A DNA stretch of 64,000 nt from contig CAVXTB010000014.1 in NCBI GenBank assembly GCA_963764585.1, positions 135,035 to 199,034 on the forward strand. The letters run 5' to 3'. A program made the position numbers and the translations under genes. The notes below the pieces were generated by a model. That model saw only the letters and a program-made list of their open reading frames with translations. It did not search any database and was not told the DNA's origin. Positions 42,685-51,693 of this stretch are shown one piece after another. This DNA is from JAOPZW01 sp963764585. Its GTDB lineage: Bacteria > Actinomycetota > Thermoleophilia > Solirubrobacterales > Solirubrobacteraceae. Position 1 is the first letter of the stretch, and the number at the start of each line of letters is the position of its first letter.

Positions 42685-42953
42685 ATGCCGATGTACCTGC
42701 TGCGCCCGCGTGAGCGCCTGCGCGTCGACGCGCACCTGGGTGGGCTGCGCCGGGCCGGACGTCGCGCCGGGCACCACCGACTGGCCCGCTGCCCGAGACC
42801 AGCGACCTGGTCGCGGGCTGGTTCATGATCGACGTCGAGTCCCGCGAGCGCGCGGTCGAACTCGCGTCCTACGTCTCCTCCGAGCCCGGCCCCGTCGGCG
42901 CGGCCCCGAATCGGGTCCAGATCGCGCTGCCCGTGCACGACGCGATGGAATAA
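42685..42953 (+). pseudogene. YCII-like domain protein remnant
   Basis: AGGAG precedes an ATG giving MPMYLLRPRE, the usual YCII-family beginning MPxYLL. The middle is degenerate, and the C-terminal part is recognisable in another frame: LVAGWFMIDVESRERAVELA followed by a Ser/Pro-rich turn, as in YCII proteins that sit next to sigma factors. It is a tentative reading because only the two ends are convincing. Confidence 0.35.
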
Positions 42954-43136
42954 ACGCGGGTCGCCGCCCGTCGTCAAGGGGCATGGAAGTCCGCAACCCG
43001 CCCACTGCCCGACTTGCGACGAGCGAAGGAGGGCTCGTGATGACGACCTGACCTGACGCACGGCGGCGCGCTTTGCTCACAAGATCTCGACACACCAACG
43101 CACGCCCGAAACGCAAGACAGTCTCAAAGGAGAACG

Positions 43137-44177
43137 ATGACCATGTCAACAACAGAGGACTTCGGGGCCCTGACGCCGGTGCCGCTGATGCAGATCTCGA
43201 CCGGCTTCTGGGCGTTCAAGACGCTCGCGGCCGCCAACGAGCTGGACGTCTTCACCCGCCTGGCAGGCGGCGCCGAGATGACCGCCGAGGAGCTCGCGCG
43301 CGAGCTCGCGATCGAGCAGCGCCCGGCGGAGATGCTGGTGACCGGCTGCGCGTCACTCGGCCTGCTGGAACGTGGTGACCACGGGTACCGCAACACGCCG
43401 CTGAGCGAGGGCTTCCTCGTGCGCGGCACGCCGTACTACTTCGGCGGCCTGGTGACGATGTTCGACAGGCGGCTCTACTCGGGGTGGGCGAAGCTCACCG
43501 AGGCGATCAGGACCAACCGCCCGACCACATGGGACCCCGAGCGCGAGCGCTCGATGTTCGAGCGCGAGGATCCGGCGCTGCTGGACACGTTCTGGGAGGC
43601 GATGCACTCGTTGTCGAGCTTCACCGCACGCACGCTCGGAGACGCTATCGATCTCGACGCCGCGACGCGGCTGCTCGACGTGGGCGGCGGTTCGGGCGCC
43701 TTCGCCATCGAGTTGTGCCGGCAATACCGGTCGCTTTGCGCGACCGTCTTCGATTTGCCGTTCGTCATCGACATCGCGACTGACAACATCGCTGATGCCG
43801 ACCTCCGCGACCGCATCGCCACCCATTGCGGGGATTTCTTCGTCGACCCGCTGCCACGCGGGCACGACGTGCACCTGTACTCGATGATCATGCACGACTG
43901 GAACGAGGAGCACGATCGGCTGCTGCTGCGCAAGTCATTTGACGCGCTCCCCAGCGGCGGCACCGTGATCCTCAGCGAGCTCCTGGTGGACGACAACAAG
44001 ACGGGGCCGCCCGCCGCCGCGCTCATGAGCCTGAACATGCTCATCGAAACCGAGGGCCGCAACTACACGGCATGCGAGTACACCGCGTGGCTGGACGACG
44101 CCGGCTTCATCGAGCCTCGGGCCGTCCGGTTCGACGCGCCAGGCGGCAACGGCGCAGTCATCGCACGTAAGCCGTAA
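43137..44177 (+). CDS. O-methyltransferase (acetylserotonin/hydroxyneurosporene type)
   Basis: A 346-residue enzyme; AAAGGAG stands before the ATG. The N-terminal winged-helix dimerisation domain (PVPLMQISTGFWAFKTLAAA) is followed by the SAM domain with RLLDVGGGSGAFAIEL, then VFDLPFVID and the catalytic-histidine region YSMIMHDWNEEHDRLLL. Family enzymes methylate phenolic or hydroxyl groups in secondary metabolism. It lies inside the att-flanked segment as a single gene, so it is plausible cargo. Confidence 0.87.
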   Translation: MTMSTTEDFGALTPVPLMQISTGFWAFKTLAAANELDVFTRLAGGAEMTAEELARELAIEQRPAEMLVTGCASLGLLERGDHGYRNTPLSEGFLVRGTPYYFGGLVTMFDRRLYSGWAKLTEAIRTNRPTTWDPERERSMFEREDPALLDTFWEAMHSLSSFTARTLGDAIDLDAATRLLDVGGGSGAFAIELCRQYRSLCATVFDLPFVIDIATDNIADADLRDRIATHCGDFFVDPLPRGHDVHLYSMIMHDWNEEHDRLLLRKSFDALPSGGTVILSELLVDDNKTGPPAAALMSLNMLIETEGRNYTACEYTAWLDDAGFIEPRAVRFDAPGGNGAVIARKP

Positions 44178-44698
44178 GCCAACGGGGCCCGCGCGACAGA
44201 CCCACGACCACTCCAGGCGACAGCAGGCGCCCGTGGGCACGGCGGCTCAGGTCCCGCTCCTGCATCCGTGGAAGCCAGCGGTGCCTCCGGTGCTGTCGGG
44301 TTCCATACGACTCGGCACTTGGAGAAGTTGGGCCATCCTCGGGCGCGATGCCGCTTTCGCCTGGCTGCGAGCGTCTCGCGCGTCGCGCGTCAGACGCCTG
44401 GGTTGGACGAGCAGCAGGCGCCCAGCGGGACTGCTCCTTCTCGACGGAAGCAGTAGTCCCGACGCCTACAGGCGACCAGCCGTGTACTTGCGCCTCGGAC
44501 GACACGGAGGAGCCGAACGGGCGCTCGGACCGGGACCGCCCGGGTCACGCGGAAGGAGCAGTCGCGCATCGGCCGAGCCGCACTGGGCACGATCACGGTC
44601 TTCTCCCTGCGACCGATCACAGGAATTCCCGACCTCGGTATTAGGGCAACTTATGGCATGGTGGAAAGTCTGCTTGCGGCTAATGGCGAGGGACTGTG
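44178..44698. other. Intergenic region with dispersed hairpins
   Basis: No gene is recognised. Hairpin-like sequences include GACTGCTCCTTC-TCGAC-GGAAGCAGTAGTC (44,429-44,458) and a GCGGAAGGAGCAGTCGCGC copy (44,549-44,567), both related to the dispersed motif. Confidence 0.45.
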
Positions 44699-45706
44699 AT
44701 GCTCAGCGGCATGCGACGACGTCTCGGTGAAGCAAGTGGCATCTCAAGCAGCGCCGTGGGGGCCGGTTGTTGGGCGATCGGCGGACCATGGCGGTTCGAC
44801 GGGCGACCGGCGGGCTGGGGAAGGGTCGACGACGACGACTCGACCCACGCCATCCACAAGGCGCTCGACCTCGGCATCACGCTGTTCGACACTGCCGATG
44901 TCTACGGGTGCGGTCACAGCGAGCGCGTGCTTGGCCGGGCGCTAGCGGGTCACCGCGACGAGGCCGTGATCGCGACGAAGTTCGGGCTACGGTTCGACGA
45001 GGCGACGCGCACGGGCACCGGCGCGGACGTGAGCCCGGGATACGTGCGCCGTGCCTGTGAGGCGTCGCTGCACCGACTCGGGACCGATCGGATCGACCTG
45101 TACCAGCTCCACGGCGGGGCCGACGACCGAGCGGCGGCCGCCGCGGTCGTCGAGGTGCTCGAAGCGCTGGTCGCCGAGGGCAAGGTCCGCTTCTACGGCA
45201 CCGCGAACGAGGCGCTCGAGGTCGTGGAGGCATTTGTTGAAGGCCCGCACTGCGTCGCCGTCCAGCAGCAGCTCAACGTGTTCGGGGGCAACGACGAGGC
45301 GATCGCAGTCTGTGAGGAGCGCGGGCTGGCCGCGCTGGCGCGCTCGCCGCTGGCGATGGGCCTGCTGACCGGGAAGTACCGGCCCGGTGGCCCGATGCCC
45401 CCCGCCGACGACGTCCGGCGCGACACGCCGCACTGGGACTACTTCGACGACGACGCCTTCCCGACCTGGTCAGCACGGGTCGACGCGATCCGCGCGGCGC
45501 TGACGAGCGACGGCCGCACGCTTGCGCAGGGCGCACTGGCGTGGATCTGGGCACGGTCCCCGGTCGCCATCCCGATCCCGGGCTTCCGTACCGCCGCTCA
45601 GATCGAGGAGAACGCCGGGGCGCTGGCCGCCGGGCCGCTCGATCCCGACGCGATGGCGGCGGTGGACGCTGCGCTCGGACGCGGATCCGTCGGTCCGCGG
45701 CGGTGA
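44699..45706 (+). CDS. Aldo/keto reductase
   Basis: A 335-residue AKR with the catalytic tetrad in context: Asp and Tyr in ITLFDTADVYGCGHSE, Lys in VIATKFGLR and His in IDLYQLHGG. The NADPH-binding C-terminal part IPIPGFRTAAQIEENAGAL is typical of the ArnL/YhdN-like bacterial group. The ATG after GAGGGA is chosen; the GTG three bases earlier is possible. It reduces aldehydes or ketones in the cytoplasm; the substrate is unknown. It is cargo of the att-flanked segment. Confidence 0.88.
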   Translation: MLSGMRRRLGEASGISSSAVGAGCWAIGGPWRFDGRPAGWGRVDDDDSTHAIHKALDLGITLFDTADVYGCGHSERVLGRALAGHRDEAVIATKFGLRFDEATRTGTGADVSPGYVRRACEASLHRLGTDRIDLYQLHGGADDRAAAAAVVEVLEALVAEGKVRFYGTANEALEVVEAFVEGPHCVAVQQQLNVFGGNDEAIAVCEERGLAALARSPLAMGLLTGKYRPGGPMPPADDVRRDTPHWDYFDDDAFPTWSARVDAIRAALTSDGRTLAQGALAWIWARSPVAIPIPGFRTAAQIEENAGALAAGPLDPDAMAAVDAALGRGSVGPRR

Positions 45707-46107
45707 TCAGTTCCCGACGATCACGGCAACGTTGCGAGCAAGTGTCTTCCTGTGGTCTGCATGCTGCAGCACCATCACCGACGGACAGCTGCCAGGCGCG
45801 GGCGTGCGCAGAAGCACGCGTTCTGCGACGAAAGTTGAAACAAAGAAGGCCCGTGTGGCTGCAGAGGCACGTGAGTGCGCTGCGGCAGCGGTACAACGTC
45901 CCTATCTGAGCCACAACGATCGCTGGGCAACTCTCCTTGAGCGGCCGGCCGCGCGGCGAGCCACGGGCATCGGAGCGAGCGCATCTTGCCCGACTGAGCA
46001 CTCGCGCATCGCGCTCGCAAGCACGCGGCACGCGGTTGGGGGATGCCGGGGTTGCCGCCTGGAATGGAAAGCAGGAGCCGCTTCGGCAACCCGCCCCTCG
46101 TCGTCGC
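45707..46107. other. Intergenic region
   Basis: No gene, RNA or strong repeat is recognised between the aldo/keto reductase and the hypothetical gene on the minus strand. Confidence 0.4.
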
Positions 46108-46644
46108 TCAACCCGTGGGCGTCGCGTCGCTGAGCACTCCGCGCCTACGGCGCCGTGTCAGCCCGTCGCCGGCGAGGACCGTCGCGGCGAGTGCCACCCG
46201 GTGATCCTTCGTCCAGGGCGGGCCGAGCGTTGCCCGGGGGCCCCGGAGGACCTCCTCGGCCCGCTCGCCCAGCAGGTCGGCCGCTTGTGCCTCGATGTGC
46301 TTGGCGTCGTAGCAGTGGACCTCCCAGCCGCGTGCGTGGGCGAGCTCGGCGAGCAGGTGGCGGTACATGATCGCGTCGGCGCGCGCCTCATAGGGCGCGC
46401 GGCGCTGGACGGCGATGTCGTGCGGGAAGTCGGGCGGCCAGGATCGCAGCGAGATCGATTCGACGGGCGCGGGCAGCGCGCCGGCGAGGTCGTCGAGCGC
46501 CGCCGAGCACGCCCGGACCACCGACGCCCGCACCGCGGCGACCAGGGCGGCGGTGGCGGCGACGTCGAGGCGGGCGCCCTCGTAGGACGAGCCGGCGGCT
46601 CTAGGGCCCTCAGGATCGGCGCCGCGCGCGCAGGAACAGCGCAC
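46108..46644 (-). CDS. Conserved hypothetical protein, start unclear
   Basis: The conserved-looking core runs from SSYEGARLDVAATAALVAAV through DAIMYRHLLAELAHARGWEV, HCYDAKHIEAQAADLLGERA and LGPPWTKDHRVALAATVLA. No ATG precedes this core; the GTG used here overlaps the upstream gene by 35 bases, and a GTG 37 codons later would cut off conserved sequence. The pattern of Lys, His and acidic residues (YDAKHIE, WTKDHR) suggests a nucleotide-binding or hydrolase fold, but I cannot name a family. Confidence 0.5.
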   Translation of the reverse strand: MRCSCARGADPEGPRAAGSSYEGARLDVAATAALVAAVRASVVRACSAALDDLAGALPAPVESISLRSWPPDFPHDIAVQRRAPYEARADAIMYRHLLAELAHARGWEVHCYDAKHIEAQAADLLGERAEEVLRGPRATLGPPWTKDHRVALAATVLAGDGLTRRRRRGVLSDATPTG

Positions 46645-47284
46645 CGCCGAGCGCGGCTGCGACCAGGGCGACCCACCAGGGGAAAGACGAGGCGTCGTCA
46701 TGTCCAGGGTCGGTGGTGGTCGTCGAGGCACCGGCCCCGGCTGACGGCCACGTGATGGGCGCGTTGACTGTCGTCGACGTCTGCACCGCCTGGTCGACGG
46801 GCGGGAGCACCTGGTCGGCAAGCCATCCCGACATCTTGTTCCTGGCGGGGCCCGCGGCGCCCGGCGCGGTTGCCTCGAGGCAATCGTCGATTTCGGCCTC
46901 GAGAGCGTCGTGTAGCTGCTCCCTGTTGGGCCGGGCTTGGCCCGACGCCAGCGCCGCGGCCTCGGCCTCCAGCACATTGTGCGCAGCCCGGTCGACGCAC
47001 GTCTTGGCCACGTTGCGCACCCGCGCGCGCCCGATCGCCAACATCATCTCCTCGACGGCCAAGGTCTCGGGGTTTCCGGCGGCCTCGAGTCGCCTCTCGA
47101 AGAGTTGGCTGCTCCTGGACCACTCGCCCTCGGCGAGTGGACGGGCAGCGCGCGGGAGCGGCAGTTCGACATGGGGGACGGTGACGCGCACGCGTGGGAT
47201 CGGAGGGGCGGCACCCGCGGCGGCCGGGGTCGCTCCGATCGTGCAGAGGAGGACTGCGATGGTGGCCAGCGCTCGCGCTCTCAT
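46610..47284 (-). CDS. Secreted, C-terminally membrane-anchored protein
   Basis: A 224-residue protein. Its signal peptide is MRARALATIAVLLCTIGATP, cut near AGAAPP. A helical middle with three cysteines follows (VAKTCVDRAAHNVLEAEAAA, IDDCLEATAPG). A threonine/serine-rich spacer (TTTTDPGHDDASS) leads to a C-terminal transmembrane helix with a basic end (WWVALVAAALGGALFLRARR). This sorting-like C-terminus would hold it on the outer face of the membrane. Function is unknown. It lies just upstream of the start-less hypothetical gene on the same strand. Confidence 0.7.
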   Translation of the reverse strand: MRARALATIAVLLCTIGATPAAAGAAPPIPRVRVTVPHVELPLPRAARPLAEGEWSRSSQLFERRLEAAGNPETLAVEEMMLAIGRARVRNVAKTCVDRAAHNVLEAEAAALASGQARPNREQLHDALEAEIDDCLEATAPGAAGPARNKMSGWLADQVLPPVDQAVQTSTTVNAPITWPSAGAGASTTTTDPGHDDASSFPWWVALVAAALGGALFLRARRRS

Positions 47285-47696
47285 GTCCACATGAGAGGGA
47301 TCCGCCGCCCGGTGATACATACGCGGCCGCCGGCACCGACGCTTCGACAACCGGCCCGCACGTCTGCGGTCGGTGTCGGTCTCACGCAAGGGAGAGCGCG
47401 GGCCGTGCGAGTGACAACTGCTCCGTTGCATGGATGGGAGCACTCAGCGCCGGGCTGCTGCCTCGTCGCGGATGCGGAACGGCAGGTCCTCGGGGCGCGC
47501 GCCCCAGGCGCTTGGCGCTCGTCCGCTGCAAGCATCCGCAGCGCCGTGGCCCGCGCCGGCAACGTGTCGCATGACGCGCACCGACGCTTGAAGGTGTAGA
47601 GCTCCGTATCGGCCGTGAAGGCCCTCGTCAGCCTTCCCCGGGTCGCGAGCGGATAGGTCGGATGGCACGCCACCACGCGTTACGCTGGTGCGGAGC
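47285..47696. other. Intergenic region with dispersed repeat copy 3
   Basis: No gene is recognised. The segment 47,427-47,462 (TGCATGGATGGGAGCACTCA...) matches the start of the repeat at 42,289. Confidence 0.4.
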
Positions 47697-48146
47697 ATGT
47701 CGGCTCACTCGTGCCGTAACGCGGACTCCTTTGGCGTCGTCATCGTTCTCGGCTTCCTCGGCGGGTGCTGGTCGCTCGTCCTTGGCGCCGTTAACGCTGG
47801 GTTCGCCGACGACGTCGGCCAGGCCGCGGTGCGGGCATGGCCGTTCGTGCTCACGACGCTCGTGCTGTGGGCGTTCGCGGCGGCGGCCGAGTTGGCGGCC
47901 CATCTCATCGAGAGCCGCCAGACGCTGCCCTTCACGAAGCTGCTCGCGCGCTCCGTGGCCGTCGCCGTAGTCGGCCTCGTGTCACTCGCGCTCGCGGTAG
48001 GCCTCGTCAAGCTCGTCGACATGACCGACGGGTTCCTCGGGCTCGCTACGGTGCTCGCCGGGTGGGTGCGCATCAGCGCGGGACCGCTGCGCAGGCTGCT
48101 GCGGCCGAGCGCCGCTACACCGCGGCCTGCCCGCGGAAGCATGTGA
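47697..48146 (+). CDS. Hypothetical membrane protein (149 aa)
   Basis: Four hydrophobic segments can be seen (GVVIVLGFLGGCWSLVLGAV, AWPFVLTTLVLWAFAAAAEL, SVAVAVVGLVSLALAVGLV and a weaker GLATVLAGWVRI). No conserved domain is recognised. Start MSAHSCRN is chosen over an ATG a few codons upstream. Confidence 0.55.
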   Translation: MSAHSCRNADSFGVVIVLGFLGGCWSLVLGAVNAGFADDVGQAAVRAWPFVLTTLVLWAFAAAAELAAHLIESRQTLPFTKLLARSVAVAVVGLVSLALAVGLVKLVDMTDGFLGLATVLAGWVRISAGPLRRLLRPSAATPRPARGSM

Positions 48147-48836
48147 CCGGGAGGACTTGCTCTTCGCCCCGGTCGCAGTCTGCTCGCTGCACCCTGTGTC
48201 GCTGTCGCACGCGGCGACACAAGCGCCCGGAACCGTGCGGCGGATGATCCGCCGACCTCGTCACGCCAGCGCACGGATCGCCCGCCCCGCCAAGGATCTC
48301 CGCTGCTGCGTGGGACGACGAGCAGGCGCGCAGGTCAAGACTGCTGCTCTTCAGCGAAGGAGCTGTCTAGGCGCACGGGGTCGCCCGTGCGCTCGCTGTT
48401 GAGATGGACGACACCCGGCAGTCGCGCGGCGAGGGAGTCGCAGTGTCGCCTTGCGCAATGACCGGCACCATGGGACGTGTTGGGCCGAGGATCGCTCCGG
48501 TAAGTCGCCGTCCGAATCCTTCAAGACCGCGGTGCGGTCGCCGGCGCAGAATGCCGGGCATGGCAGAGATCGAGATGACGCTCGGCTGGGTGCTCGGCGT
48601 GCAGGCGCCGTATCGCATGGGCCCGCCAGCTTCGGTCGGGGCCCAAACAGGCCACCAACCCTCGTGATGATCGGCGAGTAGCAGCGGCTGCCCCCGGACT
48701 CGCGATCCCGGGACCAGTCCGGAGGCGTGTCCGGGTCGCGCTCGCGGGCGTCGTGAAGGCCGGACACCGTCCACGACGCCGCACTGTCGTGCCGATGGGT
48801 CGGTAGACGTCGCCCTGGCCTGCCACGCTTCGCCGC
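48147..48836. other. Intergenic region with partial att-like sequence
   Basis: There is no convincing gene. It contains CTGCTGCTCTTCAGCGAAGG at 48,341 (dispersed motif) and, at 48,614-48,629, CGCATGGGCCCGCCAG, sixteen bases identical to part of the att repeat. Confidence 0.4.
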
Positions 48837-49097
48837 ATGCGCCCGAGAAGGCGGCTTGTCGGATTCGTCCTAATCCTCGCCGTCCCGGGCTACGTGGCGG
48901 AGCTTCAGACTTGGGCCGGACTCGGAGGGATCGCCGTTGCGCTGGGGCTGGGAGCAGTCGTGGTCGCCGGGGCCCTGCTGCTTACAGCGAACGCCTGGGA
49001 ACCGCTGGTCATTGACCTGTCAAGGCGCTACGGGCGAGAGAGGAACGCCGTCGCCGCGCTGAGGTCGGCAGCGCCTCTCCTAGCGTGCGCTCGGTGA
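48837..49097 (+). CDS. Small membrane protein (86 aa)
   Basis: Two hydrophobic helices (LVGFVLILAVPGYVAEL and GIAVALGLGAVVVAGALLL) with a basic N-terminus and a charged C-terminal tail. It has no recognised family and no obvious ribosome-binding site. Its end overlaps the IclR pseudogene on the other strand. Confidence 0.5.
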   Translation: MRPRRRLVGFVLILAVPGYVAELQTWAGLGGIAVALGLGAVVVAGALLLTANAWEPLVIDLSRRYGRERNAVAALRSAAPLLACAR

Positions 49098-49520
49098 GCC
49101 GTTGGGGCGGCCCGGCGAGCAGGCTGTCGCGCCAGGGCGGGCGGTGGGCGAGCAGCGCTTTGCCCGGTGCGCGTGCGTGCGCGGGGGCGAGCTGGCCGAG
49201 CATCGGTTCGGGGACGGGGCCGAGCGGGTCGGCGTCGAGGATGCAGACGACGTCGGTGTAGCAGGGGATCCACAGTTGCGCGTGGCGGCCGAGGGTGGCG
49301 GCGAACGTCGCCACCCATGGCGCGGCCAGCAGGGGGGAGCTCGTCGTGGGCGATGGCCTGGCGGCCGAGGGTCGCCAGGCGGCGGGTCAGGCGGTAGCGC
49401 CGCCGCGGCCCGAGGAGCGGCGTGGCGAAGTCCTCGGCCTATAGGCGGCGCAGCAGAACCCGCGCTGTATACGGGTGGATCTGCAGGGCGGCGGCGAGCT
49501 CCAACGGCTGACCGCTCGCT
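49061..49520 (-). pseudogene. IclR-family regulator, decayed duplicate
   Basis: It is closely similar to the intact IclR gene at 51,684-52,493. The helix-turn-helix part reads LELAAALQIHPYTARVLLRR and then meets a TAG where the intact copy has CTTGGG. After DELPP an extra C in a C run shifts the frame; the effector part continues in that frame (RHAQLWIPCYTDVVCILDAD, LGQLAPAHARAPGKALLAH). The N-terminus and last ~80 residues are missing. It lies just downstream of the first quinone oxidoreductase copy, mirroring the pairing of the second block. Confidence 0.8.
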
Positions 49521-49532
49521 GTCCCCGAGTCC

Positions 49533-50451
49533 TTACGGACGAACGCCGATGATCGTCTTCCCCTTTCGTCGCTCGGTCGGGTTGAGGGCGGCGACGGCAT
49601 CGTCGAGGGTCGCGATCTTGCCGATGTTGGTCCGCAGCCGTCCGTCCCGCACCCGCTGGACAATCTCACCCAGTTGGGCACGATCGGACTCGACAACGAA
49701 GTCGACCGCCAGGCCGTCGGCGGGCCGCGCCTCGGGCGGCCCGACGACGGTCACCAGGGTTCCTCCGGCTCGGATCAGGCCTGCGGACCGCTTCTGGATG
49801 TCGCCGCCGATGACATCGAGAACCAGGTCGACGCCGCCGACGTCTTCCAGCGCGTCGTTGTCGAGGTCGACGAACTCCTGCGCGCCGAAGTCGAGCGCCG
49901 CCTGACGGTCGGCAGCGCGCCCCGTACCGATGACATACGCGCCGGCCTCGCGCGCGAGCTGCGTCACCATCGTCCCGACTGCGCCGGCCGCGCCGTGCGC
50001 GAGGACGCTCTGCCCCGCCTGAAGGCGGCCGTGCTGGAACAGTCCCTGCCACGCGGTGAGGCCCGAGATCGGCAGGCTCGCGCCCACCGTGAAGTCGACG
50101 TCGCCCGGCAGCGGCGCGAGGTTGCGTGCCTCGACGGCCACGTACTCGGCCAGGGTGCCGTCGCGATGCCAGTCGGTGAGGCCGAACACCCGCTGTCCCA
50201 CCGACAGCCCCGTCGTGCCGTAGCCGAGGGCGGTGACCACTCCGGCCAGCTCGTGCCCGGGGATCGACGGTGTCCGGTCACGGTCGCGGCGATCGGTCCA
50301 GGTCGAAGGCCACGCCAGCTCAGTCGAGGACGAATCCCGACGCATGAACCTGAACGACGACGTCGTTTATCGCTGCCGGCGGCTCGGGCCGCTCCACCAG
50401 CGTCATCCCGGCCGTTCCCGCAGCCTGGTCCGTCACCACGATCGCCTTCAT
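49533..50451 (-). pseudogene. Quinone oxidoreductase (zinc-independent MDR family), copy 1, frameshifted
   Basis: The start MKAIVVTDQAAGTAGMTLVE is in one frame and runs to VVVQVHASGF. One extra base near 50,330, compared with copy 2, shifts the rest to another frame (LAWPSTWTDRRDRDRTPSIP onward). The remainder is intact: GHELAGVVTALGYG, nucleotide-binding LAHGAAGAVGTMVTQLAR and EFVDLDNDALEDVGGVDLVL. It would be an NAD(P)H-dependent enone/quinone reductase. It is about 85-90% similar to copy 2, which lies 55 bp upstream. Correcting one base would restore the gene. Confidence 0.8.
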
Positions 50452-50506
50452 GGGAATTGTCTCCTCGGTCAATTGTCTCTTTGGTGCGTTGATGGGCGCG
50501 TGTCGC

Positions 50507-51426
50507 TCACGGGCGAACGCGGATGATCGTCTGCCCGCTGATCCGCTCGGTCGGATTGAAGGCCGCAACGGCATCGTCGAGGGTCGCGACGTTGCCGATG
50601 TTCGTCCGCAGCCGTCCGTCCCGCACCCGCCGGACGATCTCACCCAGTTGGGCACGATCGGACTCGACAACAAAGTCGATCGCCAGGCCGTCCGCGGGCC
50701 GCGCCTCGGGCGGCCCGGCGATGGTCACCAGCGTTCCTCCGGCCCGGATCACGCCTGCGGACCGCTTCTGGATGTCGCCGCCAATGACATCGAGACACCA
50801 GGTCGACACCGCCGACGTCTTCCAGCGCGTCGTTGTCGAGGTCGACGAACTCCATGCGCGCCGAAGTCGAGCGCCGCCTGACGGTCGGCAGCGCGCCCCG
50901 TACCGATGACGTAGGCGCCGAACTCACGTGCGAGCTGCGTCACCATCGACCCGACTGCGCCGGCCGCGCCGTGCGCGAGGACGCTCTGCCCCGCCTGAAG
51001 ACGGCCGTGCTCGAACAGTCCCTGCCACGCGGTCAGACCCGGCATCGGCAGGCTCGCGCCCACCGTGAAGTCGACGTCGCCCGGCAGCGGCGCGAGGTTG
51101 CGTGCCTCGATCGCCACATACTCCGCCAGCCCGCCGCCGCGATACGAGTCCGTGAGGCCGAACACCCGCTGTCCCACCGACAGCCCCGTCGTGCCATAGC
51201 CGAGAGCGGTGACCACTCCGGCCAGCTCTTGCCCGGGGACCGACGGTGTTCGGTCACGGTCGAGGCGATCGGTCCAGGTCGAGGGCCACGTCAGCTCGCC
51301 CGAGGTGAATCCCGACGCATGAACCTGAACGACGACGTCGTTCAAGGCCGCGGCCGGCTCGGGCCGCTCCGCCAGCGTCATCCCGGCCGTTCCCGCGGCC
51401 TCCTCGGTCACCACAATCGCCTTCAT
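50507..51426 (-). pseudogene. Quinone oxidoreductase (MDR family), copy 2, frameshifted
   Basis: The frame is open from MKAIVVTEEAAGTAGMTLAE to RAADRQAALDFGA. There an extra A (CCATGCG against CCTGCG in copy 1) shifts it, and 55 bp on an extra C (GAGACACC against GAGAACC) shifts it again before DVIGGDIQKRSAGVIRAGG and the C-terminus. Otherwise it matches copy 1, including LAHGAAGAVGSMVTQLAR. The two copies are broken at different places, so both were probably intact after duplication, or both contain sequencing errors. Confidence 0.8.
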
Positions 51427-51480
51427 CGGGCACCTCCCTATGGTGCTTTGTTTGCGGGTAATGCCAACGCGCGCGAGATC

Positions 51481-51693
51481 GTGATCGTCACCGAGCGAGA
51501 CCAGTCGATCGTGGAGTGGCTCGGCCGGATCGGCGCTGCGAGCGCCGCCGACGTGATGGCGCGCTTTGGGATCGGGCGCAGCCAGACCTACTATCGCCTA
51601 CGCCTGCTCGTTCGCGCCGGGTTGCTTGAGCCGCACCATCTGCTGCGCGGGCAGGGCGTGAAGGCGGGTGGCGGGTCGCGGGGTCAGGGGTGA
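51481..51693 (+). pseudogene. Winged-helix (replication-relaxation-type) N-terminal fragment
   Basis: Beginning at GTG, it reads VIVTERDQSIVEWLGRIGAA, SAADVMARFGIGRSQTYYRL and RLLVRAGLLEPHHLL, and ends after 70 codons. This is the first winged helix of a family of about 250-residue plasmid/ICE-associated DNA-binding proteins. The rest is missing because the frame runs into the IclR gene on the other strand. It is probably a truncated remnant. Confidence 0.55.
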
